Below are positions 16,353-25,580 of a DNA stretch of 53,584 nucleotides, in pieces (position 1 is the stretch's first letter; every line of letters starts with the position of its first letter). The notes under the pieces are model-generated. The model searched no databases and had not been told where the DNA came from. It worked only from the letters and a program-made list of their open reading frames with translations. Made by a program: the position numbers and the translations under genes. The stretch spans positions 1-53,584 of the forward strand of contig CALWHD010000195.1 of the NCBI GenBank assembly GCA_944380235.1, given 5' to 3'. The DNA is from an uncultured Blautia sp. Its GTDB lineage: Bacteria > Bacillota > Clostridia > Lachnospirales > Lachnospiraceae.

Positions 16353-17225
16353 TTACCAGGACAAGACTTCAGCCCCTGTTTCTGTCACCAGCACCATGAT
16401 CTCCCACTGAGCAGAAGGCAGTCCGTCTTCTGTATATACCGTCCAGCCGTCGCTGTCATCTATAAAAATCTCATGTCCGCCCATATTGATCATAGGCTCA
16501 ATGGTAAAAATCATGCCAGGGACCAAAAGCATTCCTGTACCGGCCTTACCAATATATCCTACCCAGGGATCTTCATGAAATTCCAGACCTACACCATGGC
16601 CTCCGATCTCACGGACTACGGAATAGCCGTTGGCATGAGCATGGTCATACACCGCCTGGCTCATATCGCCTAAAAATCCCCAGGGTCTTACTTGTTCAAG
16701 CCCTTTTTCCACACATTCTTTCGTCACCTGTACCAGACGCCTCTTCTCTTCGCTGACTTCTCCGATACAGAACATTCTGGAAGAATCTGAAAAATATCCA
16801 TCCAGGATCGTAGACACATCTACGTTGATAATATCACCGTCTTTCAGCACCACATCTTCTGACGGGATTCCGTGACATACCTGTTCATTGACTGAAGTAC
16901 ACACACTTTTCGGGTATCCCTCATAATGCAAAGGTGCAGGTACCGCTCCCGCTTTTTCGGTGATCTCAGTTACCCAGCGATCGATTTCCTGGGTGGTGAT
17001 CCCTGCCTTGATATGATCCGCTACATAATCCAGAATCGCTACATTAATTTCTGCACTCTTTCTGATCTTTTCAATCTGCGTCTGATTTTTAATGATTTTA
17101 TGGCTGGGAATCAAAATTCCCCTGCTTTCATACATTTTCAGTTTCTCATCAAATGCCCCATGGCATTTTTTATATTTTTTCCCGCTCCCGCACCAGCAGG
17201 GATCATTTCTCTCCAAAATTTCCAT
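16353..17225 (-). CDS. map: Type I methionine aminopeptidase with N-terminal SEC-C zinc motif
   Basis: 290-aa enzyme removing initiator methionine from nascent proteins. The N-terminus carries a SEC-C motif (NDPCWCGSGKKYKKCHG, about 7-23), also seen on SecA, thought to bind zinc and the ribosome. The catalytic domain shows the metal ligands of the pita-bread fold: NVDVSTILDGYFSDSS, GGHGVGLEFHEDP and FTIEPMI. The start at 17225 (MEILERNDP) is six nt after AGGAGG; a longer frame lacks a site. It heads the map-rluA-ygjP-rlmI operon. This is an accessory Map; a second copy in the ribosomal protein cluster is usual. Confidence 0.92.
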   Translation of the reverse strand: MEILERNDPCWCGSGKKYKKCHGAFDEKLKMYESRGILIPSHKIIKNQTQIEKIRKSAEINVAILDYVADHIKAGITTQEIDRWVTEITEKAGAVPAPLHYEGYPKSVCTSVNEQVCHGIPSEDVVLKDGDIINVDVSTILDGYFSDSSRMFCIGEVSEEKRRLVQVTKECVEKGLEQVRPWGFLGDMSQAVYDHAHANGYSVVREIGGHGVGLEFHEDPWVGYIGKAGTGMLLVPGMIFTIEPMINMGGHEIFIDDSDGWTVYTEDGLPSAQWEIMVLVTETGAEVLSW

Positions 17226-17450
17226 TGTGCTCCTCCTGTTCCTGTCAGTATACCTTCTTCTCTCTGTCATAAAGTCTGTTATAGGTCAGCACTTATTGAT
17301 TTTCAGCTGTACTTTTGCCGTTTTTTATTGTACCACGATTTTATTTCCTTTACCACTTTTCCTCTGTCATAAATTTTCAGATTTTTTAAATTATTTATGC
17401 AGTTTATGCAGTTTATTTTTTATTTTATTTAAAATTTTCTATTTTTAATA
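17226..17450. other. AT-rich intergenic stretch upstream of map
   Basis: No ORF with a credible start is seen. The minus strand holds possible -10 boxes (TACAAT near 17323-17328, TATACT near 17250-17255), but neither has a good -35, so the map promoter is not assigned. Confidence 0.5.
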
Positions 17451-17479
17451 TTGACAAATCCTAATTTTCCCGTTATAAT
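17451..17479 (+). promoter_or_regulatory. Consensus sigma-A promoter of an orphan small transcript
   Basis: TTGACA (17451-17456), a 17-bp spacer and TATAAT (17474-17479): a perfect match to consensus at both hexamers. It points into a gene-poor stretch that ends at a perfect 16-bp terminator about 220 nt downstream. Confidence 0.85.
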
Positions 17480-17485
17480 AAAACC

Positions 17486-17702
17486 ATAAAATAAATCAAG
17501 AAAATAGAAAGAAATACAGAAAGGACTGATACCACCGAAAACGTAATCTAACACTTATAATTTAAAAGAAAGGAAGGTACGGACCACCAGAAACTTTTAA
17601 TTAAAATCAAAAAAACAAAAATTATCAGAAAGAGGTAACCTCCAATGGATAACGTAATACAGTAAAAGGACTCATTCAAAAGTTAATTGAATGAGTCCTT
17701 TT
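17486..17702 (+). ncRNA. Candidate small RNA (or micro-peptide mRNA) with three degenerate repeats
   Basis: A consensus promoter and a strong intrinsic terminator bracket about 215 nt with no ORF longer than a few codons. The transcript is purine-rich and holds three related modules near 17515-17547, 17566-17601 and 17625-17658, each with AGAAAG(G)A-like sequence, then a TACC/GGACC/TAACC element with CCACC or CCTCC, then TAAT. ANGGA motifs occur at 17521, 17570, 17579, 17645 and 17666. A tiny ORF, ATGGATAACGTAATACAG plus stop at 17645-17665, lies after AGAGG. The family is not one I recognise; 6S, SRP, tmRNA and RNase P RNA do not fit. Transcription start and function are inferred. Confidence 0.6.
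17664..17702. terminator. Bidirectional intrinsic terminator
   Basis: A perfect 16-bp stem AAAAGGACTCATTCAA/TTGAATGAGTCCTTTT around a 7-nt loop, with T-runs readable on both strands. It ends the plus-strand small transcript and the minus-strand Sm_multidrug-type gene (stop at 17727). Confidence 0.9.
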
Positions 17703-17726
17703 CTATTTTCATCTTCTATATTTCAT

Positions 17727-18203
17727 TTAAAAAACAGCTCTCAATGCTCCGAAAGCTCCTGCACTTATAACTCCCATAATGATTCCGGCGAGAAGCACTC
17801 CCAGCATAACCGCAATAACACTTGATTTAAAATCCATATCCAAAATACTTGCGGCAAGTGTTCCTGTCCAAGCTCCTGTGCCCGGAAGCGGAACTCCTAC
17901 GAAAAGAAGCAGTGCTACAAATAATCCTCTTCCTGCTTTTTCCTGAAGTTTCTTTCCTCCTTTTTCCCCTTTCTCCAGACACCAGGAAAAGAATTTTCCG
18001 ATCACCGGTTTGTCCGCTCCCCAGATCAGAACTTTTCTGGCAAAGAAATAAATAAAAGGTACAGGAACCATATTCCCCAGAATTGCTACAATATAGGACT
18101 GCAGAAGCGGCAGTTCAAATGCCTGAGAATAAGGAATCGCCCCTCTCAATTCAATCAGAGGTACCATGGAAACAAAAAATACAATCAGATACTTTCCAAA
18201 CAT
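17727..18203 (-). CDS. Small multidrug export-type membrane protein (COG2426)
   Basis: 158-aa membrane protein with about four hydrophobic segments. The motif PLIELRGAIPYSQAF near the N-terminus and GVPLPGTGAWTGTLAA near residues 103-118 are characteristic of the Sm_multidrug_ex family, distantly related to the DedA/SNARE-associated group. Despite the family name, transport of drugs is weakly supported. AAGGAGAAG precedes the ATG. Transcription starts at the promoter at 18258-18286 and stops at the shared terminator at 17664-17702, so it is a single-gene unit. Confidence 0.85.
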   Translation of the reverse strand: MFGKYLIVFFVSMVPLIELRGAIPYSQAFELPLLQSYIVAILGNMVPVPFIYFFARKVLIWGADKPVIGKFFSWCLEKGEKGGKKLQEKAGRGLFVALLLFVGVPLPGTGAWTGTLAASILDMDFKSSVIAVMLGVLLAGIIMGVISAGAFGALRAVF

Positions 18204-18257
18204 CGACTTCTCCTTTAAATAAACTCTTTCGTTTTGTTTTTTATGCTATCGCTACTC

Positions 18258-18286
18258 AATATATCATTGTTCCTGCCCCTGTGCAA
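18258..18286 (-). promoter_or_regulatory. Promoter of the Sm_multidrug-type gene
   Basis: Minus strand TTGCAC (18281-18286), 17-bp spacer, TATATT (18258-18263). Confidence 0.7.
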
Positions 18287-18372
18287 GACCTTTTTACAAT
18301 CCAATTGTAAAATTTTCTTAACATTTAAAGCTCAGTAAATACTGCGTATTTTTCTTCCATCCTCTTCCCGCT

Positions 18373-18404
18373 AAAAAATGGGTATGGAAAATACTCCCAT
18401 ACCC
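18373..18404 (-). terminator. Terminator of the degV-family gene
   Basis: Minus strand stem GGGTATGG/CCATACCC with a 9-nt loop followed by ATTTTTTAG, directly after the DegV stop codon at 18414. Confidence 0.85.
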
Positions 18405-18413
18405 GTATATCTT

Positions 18414-19301
18414 CTATTCTGTTCTCTCATCACCCCAGAAAAACAACGCCACAGTTCCCGGACCTGTGTGTGCACCGATAACAGTTCCTATACTGTTGAT
18501 TTCTACTTTTCCATCAAGTTTCGGAAACTTCTCTTCCACCATCCGGGCAACTTTTTCTGCATCCTCCATGCAGGCAGAATTGGAAATAAAACACTTGCCG
18601 CTGTAGTTAAGACCATCCTGGGCGTGCTCCTCCATCCGTTTTACCATTTCCCGGATCACCTGTTTTTTCCCTCTGTATTTATTTCTTGGAATCAGTTTTC
18701 CTTCGTTGTTTACATTCATCAGCGGACAGATATTCAATGCCTGACCGAAAAAGCCTGAAACTTTAGAGATTCTTCCTCCCCGGATAAAACTTGTCAGATC
18801 TGTGGAAAAGAACCAATGATGGAGTTTATTCTTATTTTTCTCGATCCACTCTGCATTTTCTTCCAGGCTCATACCGTTTTTCTGATTTTCCAGAGCCTTG
18901 TCCACCAACAGTCCATATCCTGAAGAAGCTGCAATGGAATCAATGACCACTACTTTTCTTTCAGGATATTTCTCTTCCATCTGCACTTTGGCAATATTGG
19001 CTGAGTTAATGGTCCCGGAAATACCGCTGGAAAGAGTCAGATGCAGAACATCCTTCCCTTCTTTTAAAACAGACTCAAACAGTTCTGCATACTGTTCTGT
19101 ATTAATTTGGGCTGTAGTCGGCTGTGCACCGTCTGTGATCATCTGATAGAATTTATCAAAAGGTACCGTTTTTCCCAGGTCATCCGGATATTCCTTCCCA
19201 TCCAGCATAAAATGGAAACACGTATAGGGAACATGGTTTTCCTCAAAATAAGAAGCCGGCATATCTGCAGTAGAACAACAGGTAATGATATATTCACTCA
19301 T
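18414..19301 (-). CDS. DegV family fatty-acid-binding protein
   Basis: 295 aa. The N-terminal half has TCCSTADMPASYFEENHVPY and the loop TTAQINTEQY, and the middle has LTLSSGISGTINSA, the DegV signature that holds the fatty-acid carboxylate (S and T side chains). The family includes FakB, which presents host or endogenous fatty acids to the kinase FakA for phospholipid synthesis. No fakA is near, so whether this copy works as FakB is uncertain. It is a single gene with its own terminator. AGGAGGA precedes the ATG. Confidence 0.9.
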   Translation of the reverse strand: MSEYIITCCSTADMPASYFEENHVPYTCFHFMLDGKEYPDDLGKTVPFDKFYQMITDGAQPTTAQINTEQYAELFESVLKEGKDVLHLTLSSGISGTINSANIAKVQMEEKYPERKVVVIDSIAASSGYGLLVDKALENQKNGMSLEENAEWIEKNKNKLHHWFFSTDLTSFIRGGRISKVSGFFGQALNICPLMNVNNEGKLIPRNKYRGKKQVIREMVKRMEEHAQDGLNYSGKCFISNSACMEDAEKVARMVEEKFPKLDGKVEINSIGTVIGAHTGPGTVALFFWGDERTE

Positions 19302-19431
19302 AAGGTCCTCCTCCTTTTCTCCCGTATCCCTTAATAGGTTCTTGCGGACATTCTTATTTTAACATCTATTTTTCGGATTGCATAGTTTTTCTTGACAAAC
19401 TCATATTTTTTACCGGAATTTTTCCAGCAGT

Positions 19432-20229
19432 TCAGATATTTTGCCCGGATTCCTTTTGTCTGTCTTTTTGAATCAGTATACGGATTGCCTCCACAGCAGC
19501 AAGGATAGGTCTCTCTGTATCATGCACAATAACATTTTCCATGCCTCTTGACTGCCTTTCCTGGTTTCCCACTACCAGAAAATCGGATCCGCAGCGCACC
19601 CCCAAATGACTTGCCACTACAAACAGAGCGGCAGATTCCATTTCCGATGCTTTGCATCCCAGCCTTTTCCATGCTTCCCATTTATTCAAAAGATCATAAC
19701 TTACCGGCATTTTTTCCGGCTCATGCTGTCCGTAGAAGGCATCTTTACACTGTACAATTCCCGTATGATAGGTATAGCCCAGCTTTTCGGCTGCTTCCAC
19801 CAGAGCATTCGTCACCTGCAGGTCTGCCACTGCCGGAAATTCAATGGGCGCATACTCTCTGCTGGTTCCTTCCATGCGCACTGCCCCTGTGGCGATCACC
19901 AGATCGCCGCCTTTTACATCCAGGGCAATCCCTCCGCAGGTCCCAGTCCGGAGAAAAGTATCAGCTCCGCAGCGCACCAGTTCTTCCATAGCAATAGAGG
20001 CAGACGGTCCTCCGATTCCCGTAGAGGTCACACTGACCTTTTCACCATCCAGCTCACCTGTATAAGTAACAAATTCTCTGCTGTCTGCTACCAGCCTTGG
20101 ATGATCAAAATGCTCCGCGATCTTCGCGCATCTTTTGGGATCTCCGGGAAGGATTACGTACCTTCCCACATCTCCCTTTCTTATCTGCAGGTGATACTGC
20201 AGTCCTTCTTCTCCTGAATAATTCTGCAT
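19432..20229 (-). CDS. udp: Uridine phosphorylase
   Basis: 265-aa NP-I family enzyme splitting uridine with phosphate to uracil and ribose-1-phosphate. The motifs are ILPGDPKR (phosphate loop), [43 protein letters not shown] (phosphate-binding R and T, trimmed here to its key parts) and the nucleoside-binding [11 protein letters not shown]. The EMES motif and pyrimidine-type QERQSRG loop support uridine over purine nucleosides. It lies 24 nt after the GH3 gene in the same direction, so the two are probably co-transcribed. Confidence 0.88.
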   Translation of the reverse strand: MQNYSGEEGLQYHLQIRKGDVGRYVILPGDPKRCAKIAEHFDHPRLVADSREFVTYTGELDGEKVSVTSTGIGGPSASIAMEELVRCGADTFLRTGTCGGIALDVKGGDLVIATGAVRMEGTSREYAPIEFPAVADLQVTNALVEAAEKLGYTYHTGIVQCKDAFYGQHEPEKMPVSYDLLNKWEAWKRLGCKASEMESAALFVVASHLGVRCGSDFLVVGNQERQSRGMENVIVHDTERPILAAVEAIRILIQKDRQKESGQNI

Positions 20230-20253
20230 ATACTCTGCCTCCTAAATTGATTT

Positions 20254-22674
20254 TTAATCCAGTTTCAGAATCATTTCCAGAATTCTCTTTGCACAGATAT
20301 ACATTTCCTCTCTGGTGATCAGCCCTTTTTCCAGAGCCTCCAGCAGACGCTGTGGATATCCGCATCCCATTTTAATGTCGTTTCCCGCTTTCGTTTCTTT
20401 ATAATGTTCTCCCCGGGTCCACCAGTCTGTGGTAACCATTCCCTTATATCCCCACTCGTCTCTTAAGATTCCTGTGAGCATATCTTTATTTTCCGAAGCT
20501 CTGTACCCATTAATCTTATTATAGGAAGACATAATCGTCCAGGGATCGGCTTCCTTTACCACGATTTCAAATCCACGAAGATAAATTTCTCTTAAAGCTC
20601 TCTCAGATACTCTGGAATCACTGTCTTTTCTGTTAGTTTCCTTATTGTTTGCCGCAAAATGCTTTACAGATGCCGCAATGTGCCGGGACTGGATTCCCCT
20701 TACCATCGCCGCTCCCATTTTACCGGCAACCAGGGGATCCTCAGAATAGTACTCAAAATTTCTGCCGCAAAGCGGACTCCTGTGAATGTTCATAGCAGGC
20801 GTCAGCCAGATTCCAATGTTGTTCTCCTTTACTTCTTCCGCACCCATGGCGCCCAGTTTTTCCACCAGATCTGTATTCCAGGTACAGGCAAGCAGGGAAG
20901 CACAGGGAAGCGCTGTGGTATAAACCTGACACTTAGGTTGGATCCGCAGTCCTGCAGGACCGTCTGCTGTCATCACATTAGGAACGCCAAGTTCCCGGAT
21001 ATTTCCCATACCGTAAGTATTTGCCACTCCAGTGTTTGGCTGTCCTCCTAGCAGACGGGCCAGCTCCTCATCTGTCAGCTGTTCCATAAATTCATCAAGC
21101 GTGATCTTTCCTTCTGCCACTTCTTTGAAGAAATGCCTGCCTGCTCTCTCCAGATCGCCTATATGCTGCTGGGGATATCCTTTTGCGTCAGGTTCCACGC
21201 CTTCCATATAATCTGCATCCATAGGTTCCAGACCGTTGTCCTGCCCCGGTTCCTCTCCTAAAGGAAGTTCTTCCAGAGTACCATCCCAGAGCAGTCTCTT
21301 TTCCAGCCTGCAGGGCTTCATTCTGCTTTCTGCCTGGTTGACCACAGTATCTTCCTGTACTTCATAGACAGATTCAAACATCTTCAGATTTCTCACAGAA
21401 TTACCCGCATAGAAAACATAGATACCTTCTTCCAGGACAAATGCAGACTTTACGGTCTTTCCCAGATCGTCAAAAGAAGCCATGTCAGCCAGGGCAAATT
21501 CCAGACTGATAATTTGTGTTTCACCCGGCATAAGAAGCCTAGTTTTTTCAAATGCCGCCAACTCCAGGTCTGGTTTCCCAAGCTTTCCTTTCGGTGCTTT
21601 ATAGTACAGCTGCACCACTTCTTTTCCCGGACATTTTCCGGTGTTTATCACCTGGACTCTTGCTTTCACCCTGTCTTCTTTTACCCAGAGTTTCAAAGGA
21701 GTAAGAGAAAATTCTGTATAGGAAAGTCCGAATCCGAAGGGATAATTTACTTTTTCCTTAGCGCCGGGAAGGGTTTCAAAATAACGGTATCCCACATAAA
21801 TATCTTCTGTATAATTCACATAATCCTGAGATTCGTGGAATCCCTGAGAAGAAGGATAATCCTCCAGCGCAGAGGCAAATGTATCTGCCAGCTTTCCGGA
21901 AGGATTTACATCTCCGCAGAGAATATCCGCCGCAGCAAGCCCGCCTTCTATACCTCCCTGCCACGCCATGAGCACGGAAGAAATTCTATCCTCATTCTTA
22001 AACCAGGTGGTGTCCACCATACCTCCCACATTCAGTACTACAGCCACTTTCGGGAATGTCTGCTGCACAGTTTCCACCATTTTATGTTCTGCATTGCTCA
22101 GGCAGAAATCTCCGCGTTCAAAAATCTGGGCAGACCTTTTTACCAGTGCTTCCTCCTGATTTTCCTCTTTTCCAGAAGGTTCCAGCACACTTTTTCTGTC
22201 CCACCCTTCTCCTGAATAACGGCAGATAGAAATTACGGCTGTATCTGTATATGCTCTTGCACCTTTAAGCAATTCTTCCGGGATTTCCGGCTCCACTGTC
22301 ATACCCGGAACTGCACCTTCCTCATACTGCCTTCTCACTTCTTTTTTATAAAATTCAGCCGCAGGTTCATAGATCTGTACCTTTCCTTCCTGCTCTTTTA
22401 TCTTTAATCCTTCATACAGATTTCTGACATAAGCAACTGTCACATCACCGCTTCCGCCGCCGCCTTTTACATAATCAATGGTTCCCTTCCCGAAAAGAGC
22501 CAGCTTCTGTCCCTTGCTGAAGGGAAGCACCCTTTTCTCATTTTTCAGAAGAACCATACCTTCTGCGGCTGCCTGCCGCGACAATTCAATATGTTCTTTA
22601 CACCCGGTAACCCTTGTGCCGTTTTCTCCCAGCACAAGACAAGGCTGGTAATAAAAACGATTCCACTTCTCCAT
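20254..22674 (-). CDS. Glycoside hydrolase family 3 beta-glycosidase with permuted domain order
   Basis: 806-aa probable beta-glucosidase, cytoplasmic (no signal peptide). The domain order is reversed: the GH3 C-terminal-type domain comes first (EGMVLLKNEKRVLPF at about 36-50), then a fibronectin III-like segment (GKEVVQLYYKAP), and the TIM-barrel GH3 N-terminal-type domain is last, with NIHRSPLCGRNFEYYSEDP, VKHFAANNKETNR and the nucleophile D750 in GMVTTDWW. The same order is known in Butyrivibrio and Ruminococcus beta-glucosidases. The start at 22674 follows GGGAGGA. It has a promoter at 22746-22774 and is followed by udp. Confidence 0.9.
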   Translation of the reverse strand: MEKWNRFYYQPCLVLGENGTRVTGCKEHIELSRQAAAEGMVLLKNEKRVLPFSKGQKLALFGKGTIDYVKGGGGSGDVTVAYVRNLYEGLKIKEQEGKVQIYEPAAEFYKKEVRRQYEEGAVPGMTVEPEIPEELLKGARAYTDTAVISICRYSGEGWDRKSVLEPSGKEENQEEALVKRSAQIFERGDFCLSNAEHKMVETVQQTFPKVAVVLNVGGMVDTTWFKNEDRISSVLMAWQGGIEGGLAAADILCGDVNPSGKLADTFASALEDYPSSQGFHESQDYVNYTEDIYVGYRYFETLPGAKEKVNYPFGFGLSYTEFSLTPLKLWVKEDRVKARVQVINTGKCPGKEVVQLYYKAPKGKLGKPDLELAAFEKTRLLMPGETQIISLEFALADMASFDDLGKTVKSAFVLEEGIYVFYAGNSVRNLKMFESVYEVQEDTVVNQAESRMKPCRLEKRLLWDGTLEELPLGEEPGQDNGLEPMDADYMEGVEPDAKGYPQQHIGDLERAGRHFFKEVAEGKITLDEFMEQLTDEELARLLGGQPNTGVANTYGMGNIRELGVPNVMTADGPAGLRIQPKCQVYTTALPCASLLACTWNTDLVEKLGAMGAEEVKENNIGIWLTPAMNIHRSPLCGRNFEYYSEDPLVAGKMGAAMVRGIQSRHIAASVKHFAANNKETNRKDSDSRVSERALREIYLRGFEIVVKEADPWTIMSSYNKINGYRASENKDMLTGILRDEWGYKGMVTTDWWTRGEHYKETKAGNDIKMGCGYPQRLLEALEKGLITREEMYICAKRILEMILKLD

Positions 22675-22745
22675 GATAAATTCCTCCCAAACATGTTCCT
22701 TTCTCTGCCCGGGACAACAAATTTTTCCAGGCACAGCTTGATATT

Positions 22746-22774
22746 ATTTTATCAAAAAGAAAGGAATCTCACAA
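22746..22774 (-). promoter_or_regulatory. Promoter of the GH3-udp unit
   Basis: Minus strand TTGTGA (22769-22774), 17-bp spacer, TAAAAT (22746-22751). Confidence 0.6.
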
Positions 22775-22822
22775 GTATTTTTCAGTGATAATCCATTATT
22801 ATCTGTAAATTTTCCTATATTT

Positions 22823-23770
22823 TTAACAAATAATATTTTCTTGTCTGCCTTCCATCCATGATGCTAAATTTTGAAAGACGATTTCTGCCCTCAGCTCCAT
22901 AGATTCTTCCGTGGCAAATGCTACATGAGGTGTTACAATGGTATTTTTGCACTGGAGAAGGCAATGATCTTTTGGCAGAGGCGGTTCCAGATCAAATACA
23001 TCGATGCCTGCGCCGCCCAGTTTCCCTTCATTTAAAGCTTCTGCCAGAGCCTCTTCCTCCACCACCGGCCCCCGTGCCGCGTTGATCAGGATTGCGCCTG
23101 GCTTCATAAGTCGGATTTTTTCTCTGTTGATCAAGCCTCTGGTCTCCTCTGTGAGGGGGCAGTGCAGTGTTACAATATCTGATTTTTCTAAGAGCTCATC
23201 CAGTGGAACATAGGTGATAAACTCTTCTTTTTCTTTCCCCGGATTTTTCCTGGTTCCTAAAACTTTACATCCAAATGCACTGCAGATCTGAGCCGTTCTT
23301 GTACCTATTTTCCCTGTTCCGATAACGCCCACAGTCTTTCCTTTCAGCTCTCTGCCGATCAGTCCGTCTTTTGTCTTTCCCTCCCTGCATCTTTCCTCAA
23401 CCGCTTTCAGATTTCTAAGGAGAGCCAGCATCATGGATACTGTAAGTTCTGCCACTGCTTCATTGGAATATCCGGAAGCATTGCTCACAGCAATTCCTTT
23501 CTCCTTTGCAGCCTGCAGATCCACATGATCCACACCTGTAAAGGCAATATCAATGAATTTCAGTTTCTCACAGTTTCTGATCACATTCCCTGACAGCGGC
23601 ATATTGGCGATGATCACCGCATCTGCGTCTTTCGCATGCTCGATCAGAATTTCTTCCGACGTCTCCCTCTCATAAGATACGATCTGGTGTCCCTGCTCCA
23701 GAAAGGGCGCGGTACATTCTTTCCATTTGTTTTCGTTGATTCCTAATGATTCTAATACTGCGATTTTCAT
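22823..23770 (-). CDS. D-isomer-specific 2-hydroxyacid dehydrogenase family protein
   Basis: 315-aa NAD-dependent oxidoreductase. The dinucleotide motif is GTGKIG (151-156). The catalytic triad of the family is visible: the arginine in NAARGPVVEEEAL, the acid in the following DVFDLEPPLP region and the histidine in TPHVAFAT. The substrate (glycerate, phosphoglycerate, pyruvate and others) cannot be fixed; there is no ACT domain, so SerA is unlikely. The start at 23770 (MKIAVLESLG) follows GGGAGAAAA. It lies 38 nt downstream of the spermidine-synthase-like gene and is probably co-transcribed. Confidence 0.86.
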   Translation of the reverse strand: MKIAVLESLGINENKWKECTAPFLEQGHQIVSYERETSEEILIEHAKDADAVIIANMPLSGNVIRNCEKLKFIDIAFTGVDHVDLQAAKEKGIAVSNASGYSNEAVAELTVSMMLALLRNLKAVEERCREGKTKDGLIGRELKGKTVGVIGTGKIGTRTAQICSAFGCKVLGTRKNPGKEKEEFITYVPLDELLEKSDIVTLHCPLTEETRGLINREKIRLMKPGAILINAARGPVVEEEALAEALNEGKLGGAGIDVFDLEPPLPKDHCLLQCKNTIVTPHVAFATEESMELRAEIVFQNLASWMEGRQENIIC

Positions 23771-23808
23771 TGATTTTCTCCCAAACTTTTTCAATATTTC
23801 TGCTTTTT

Positions 23809-25410
23809 CTAAAAGGCTTCCAGAATTCCCTGGATTCCTTCTTCTTCATAAATTTCTTTATACACTTCCACTTCTCTCTCAATAAGACCATCGATCACCT
23901 GTATACCCAATAATTCCACCGGTGCCTTGTCATCAGTAAGAATGTAATCCCCTTTCTCACACTTCACCAGTTTTTCCTCCACTTCGTACATCATGGCTTT
24001 CAGTTCCTGATCTTCAAGGGTTTTCACATTTTGTTCCAACCGCTGGATGATCTCCGGATTCTGGGAAGCAAAAAGCTCCCGGTTGGTGGTTCCTGATACA
24101 TCTGCCGTATAGACCACATCGAAGACATCCGAAATCGTATCCGTCAGATAGTCATTGATATTCCCCTCTTCTTCTGTATACATATTCATATTTACCACCA
24201 TGACTCCATCCTCTTTCAGATGACTGTCTACAAGAGAGAAGAATTCTCTGCTGGACATCTGAAAAGGAATCGTAATATCCTGATAGGCATCCACCATGAT
24301 CACATCATATTTTTTATCCACTGCCTGCAGATAGGCTCTTCCGTCATAAGTTGTCACTTTTACATCTTCCGGAAGATCAAAGTATTTTCTGGACAGGTCC
24401 GTAATCTTCTCGTCTATTTCTACTCCCTCGACAGAAAAATTGTCAAAATATGCCTCACACTGTCTGGCATAAGTTCCGCTTCCCATACCCAGGACCAGGA
24501 CCTCCAGCTGATCCTTATTTTTTATGTCTGTCATCAATGGGGCAGCCATGACCGTATCGTAGTACATACCCGTCAGCCCCTTTTCTTTCTGCATTACGGA
24601 CTGCACTCCAAAAAGCACATTGGTAGACAAGATCACATTCTCCTCTGTCTCCTTTACTTGAAGATAATTGTATACAGATTCTCCTTCATACAAAAGATCT
24701 GTTTCCCAGAAAGCGAAGTTGCTGGTATGCCCCAGTACAGAGCTTAAGAGAAACACCACTGCTGCCGCCCCACATCCCACATATTTTCTCTTTGCACTGA
24801 TGAAGTAAACAACTGCCAGTATCAGCAGAATTGCTGAAAAAATCAGAAATGTAACGGCAGTTCCCACAGCCGGTATAGTAACAAAGGTGGGCAAAAAAGT
24901 TCCTATAATACTTCCGATTGTATTAAAAGCTCCCAGCGTTCCCACAATCTTTCCGTTATCTTCCAGACTCTCCACCGTGTATTTTGCCAGGGAAGGCGTA
25001 ACGGTTCCCAGCAAAAACAGCGGGAATACAAAGATGATCATACAGGCAGCGAACGCCGCGATAATCAGAAAATTATTGCTTACTGTAAAGATCAGCAGGG
25101 CTGACACGCCCAGGATAATATATTTTCCCACAACAGGTATCAATGCGATCCATACCGCCGCAATAAGTATCCTTCTGTAAAGCCTGTCCGGATTGGGGTC
25201 TCTGTCCGCTGTACGTCCTCCCCAGATATTTCCCAGCGCCATGGCGATCATAATCGTTCCGATAATGATTGTCCATACAATCTGGGATGAACTGAAATAC
25301 GGGGCAAGCAGCCTGCTGGCTCCCAGTTCCACCGCCATCACCGCCATACCGGAAAAAAATTCCGTCAGATACAGATAATATTTGTTTTTTAAAATTGGAA
25401 TCTGTTTCAT
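23809..25410 (-). CDS. Fused multi-span membrane protein/spermidine synthase-like protein
   Basis: 533 aa. Residues 1 to about 230 form seven or so membrane helices (MAVELGASRLLAPYF, then WTIIIGTIMIAMALGNIWGG with the MFS-like GGRTADRD loop). The cytoplasmic C-terminal half is a SpeE-like Rossmann domain with VLVLGMGSGTYARQCEAYF, GVEIDEKI and DVIMVDAYQDI. Such fused proteins are common in bacteria and their product is not established; several key polyamine-binding residues of true SpeE are hard to place here. AGGAGA precedes the ATG. The 2-hydroxyacid dehydrogenase follows. Confidence 0.85.
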   Translation of the reverse strand: MKQIPILKNKYYLYLTEFFSGMAVMAVELGASRLLAPYFSSSQIVWTIIIGTIMIAMALGNIWGGRTADRDPNPDRLYRRILIAAVWIALIPVVGKYIILGVSALLIFTVSNNFLIIAAFAACMIIFVFPLFLLGTVTPSLAKYTVESLEDNGKIVGTLGAFNTIGSIIGTFLPTFVTIPAVGTAVTFLIFSAILLILAVVYFISAKRKYVGCGAAAVVFLLSSVLGHTSNFAFWETDLLYEGESVYNYLQVKETEENVILSTNVLFGVQSVMQKEKGLTGMYYDTVMAAPLMTDIKNKDQLEVLVLGMGSGTYARQCEAYFDNFSVEGVEIDEKITDLSRKYFDLPEDVKVTTYDGRAYLQAVDKKYDVIMVDAYQDITIPFQMSSREFFSLVDSHLKEDGVMVVNMNMYTEEEGNINDYLTDTISDVFDVVYTADVSGTTNRELFASQNPEIIQRLEQNVKTLEDQELKAMMYEVEEKLVKCEKGDYILTDDKAPVELLGIQVIDGLIEREVEVYKEIYEEEGIQGILEAF

Positions 25411-25580
25411 AATAGCATTCTCCTGTCTGAATTATAAGTTTACAATTATTTTATCAGAAATTTCCAGAAAATACAGATTAAATTTCAGTAAAAACTCTCT
25501 TCAGGTAAAATTCCTGCGCCTCTTATATCTCTTTCTGTTAATTTATCGAAACATCGGATAAACCGGGGGCTTCTGCCATC

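Noticed and set aside
15855..16673. 272-codon plus-strand frame across rluA and map
   Set aside because: It spans two genes in the opposite direction and has no family resemblance.
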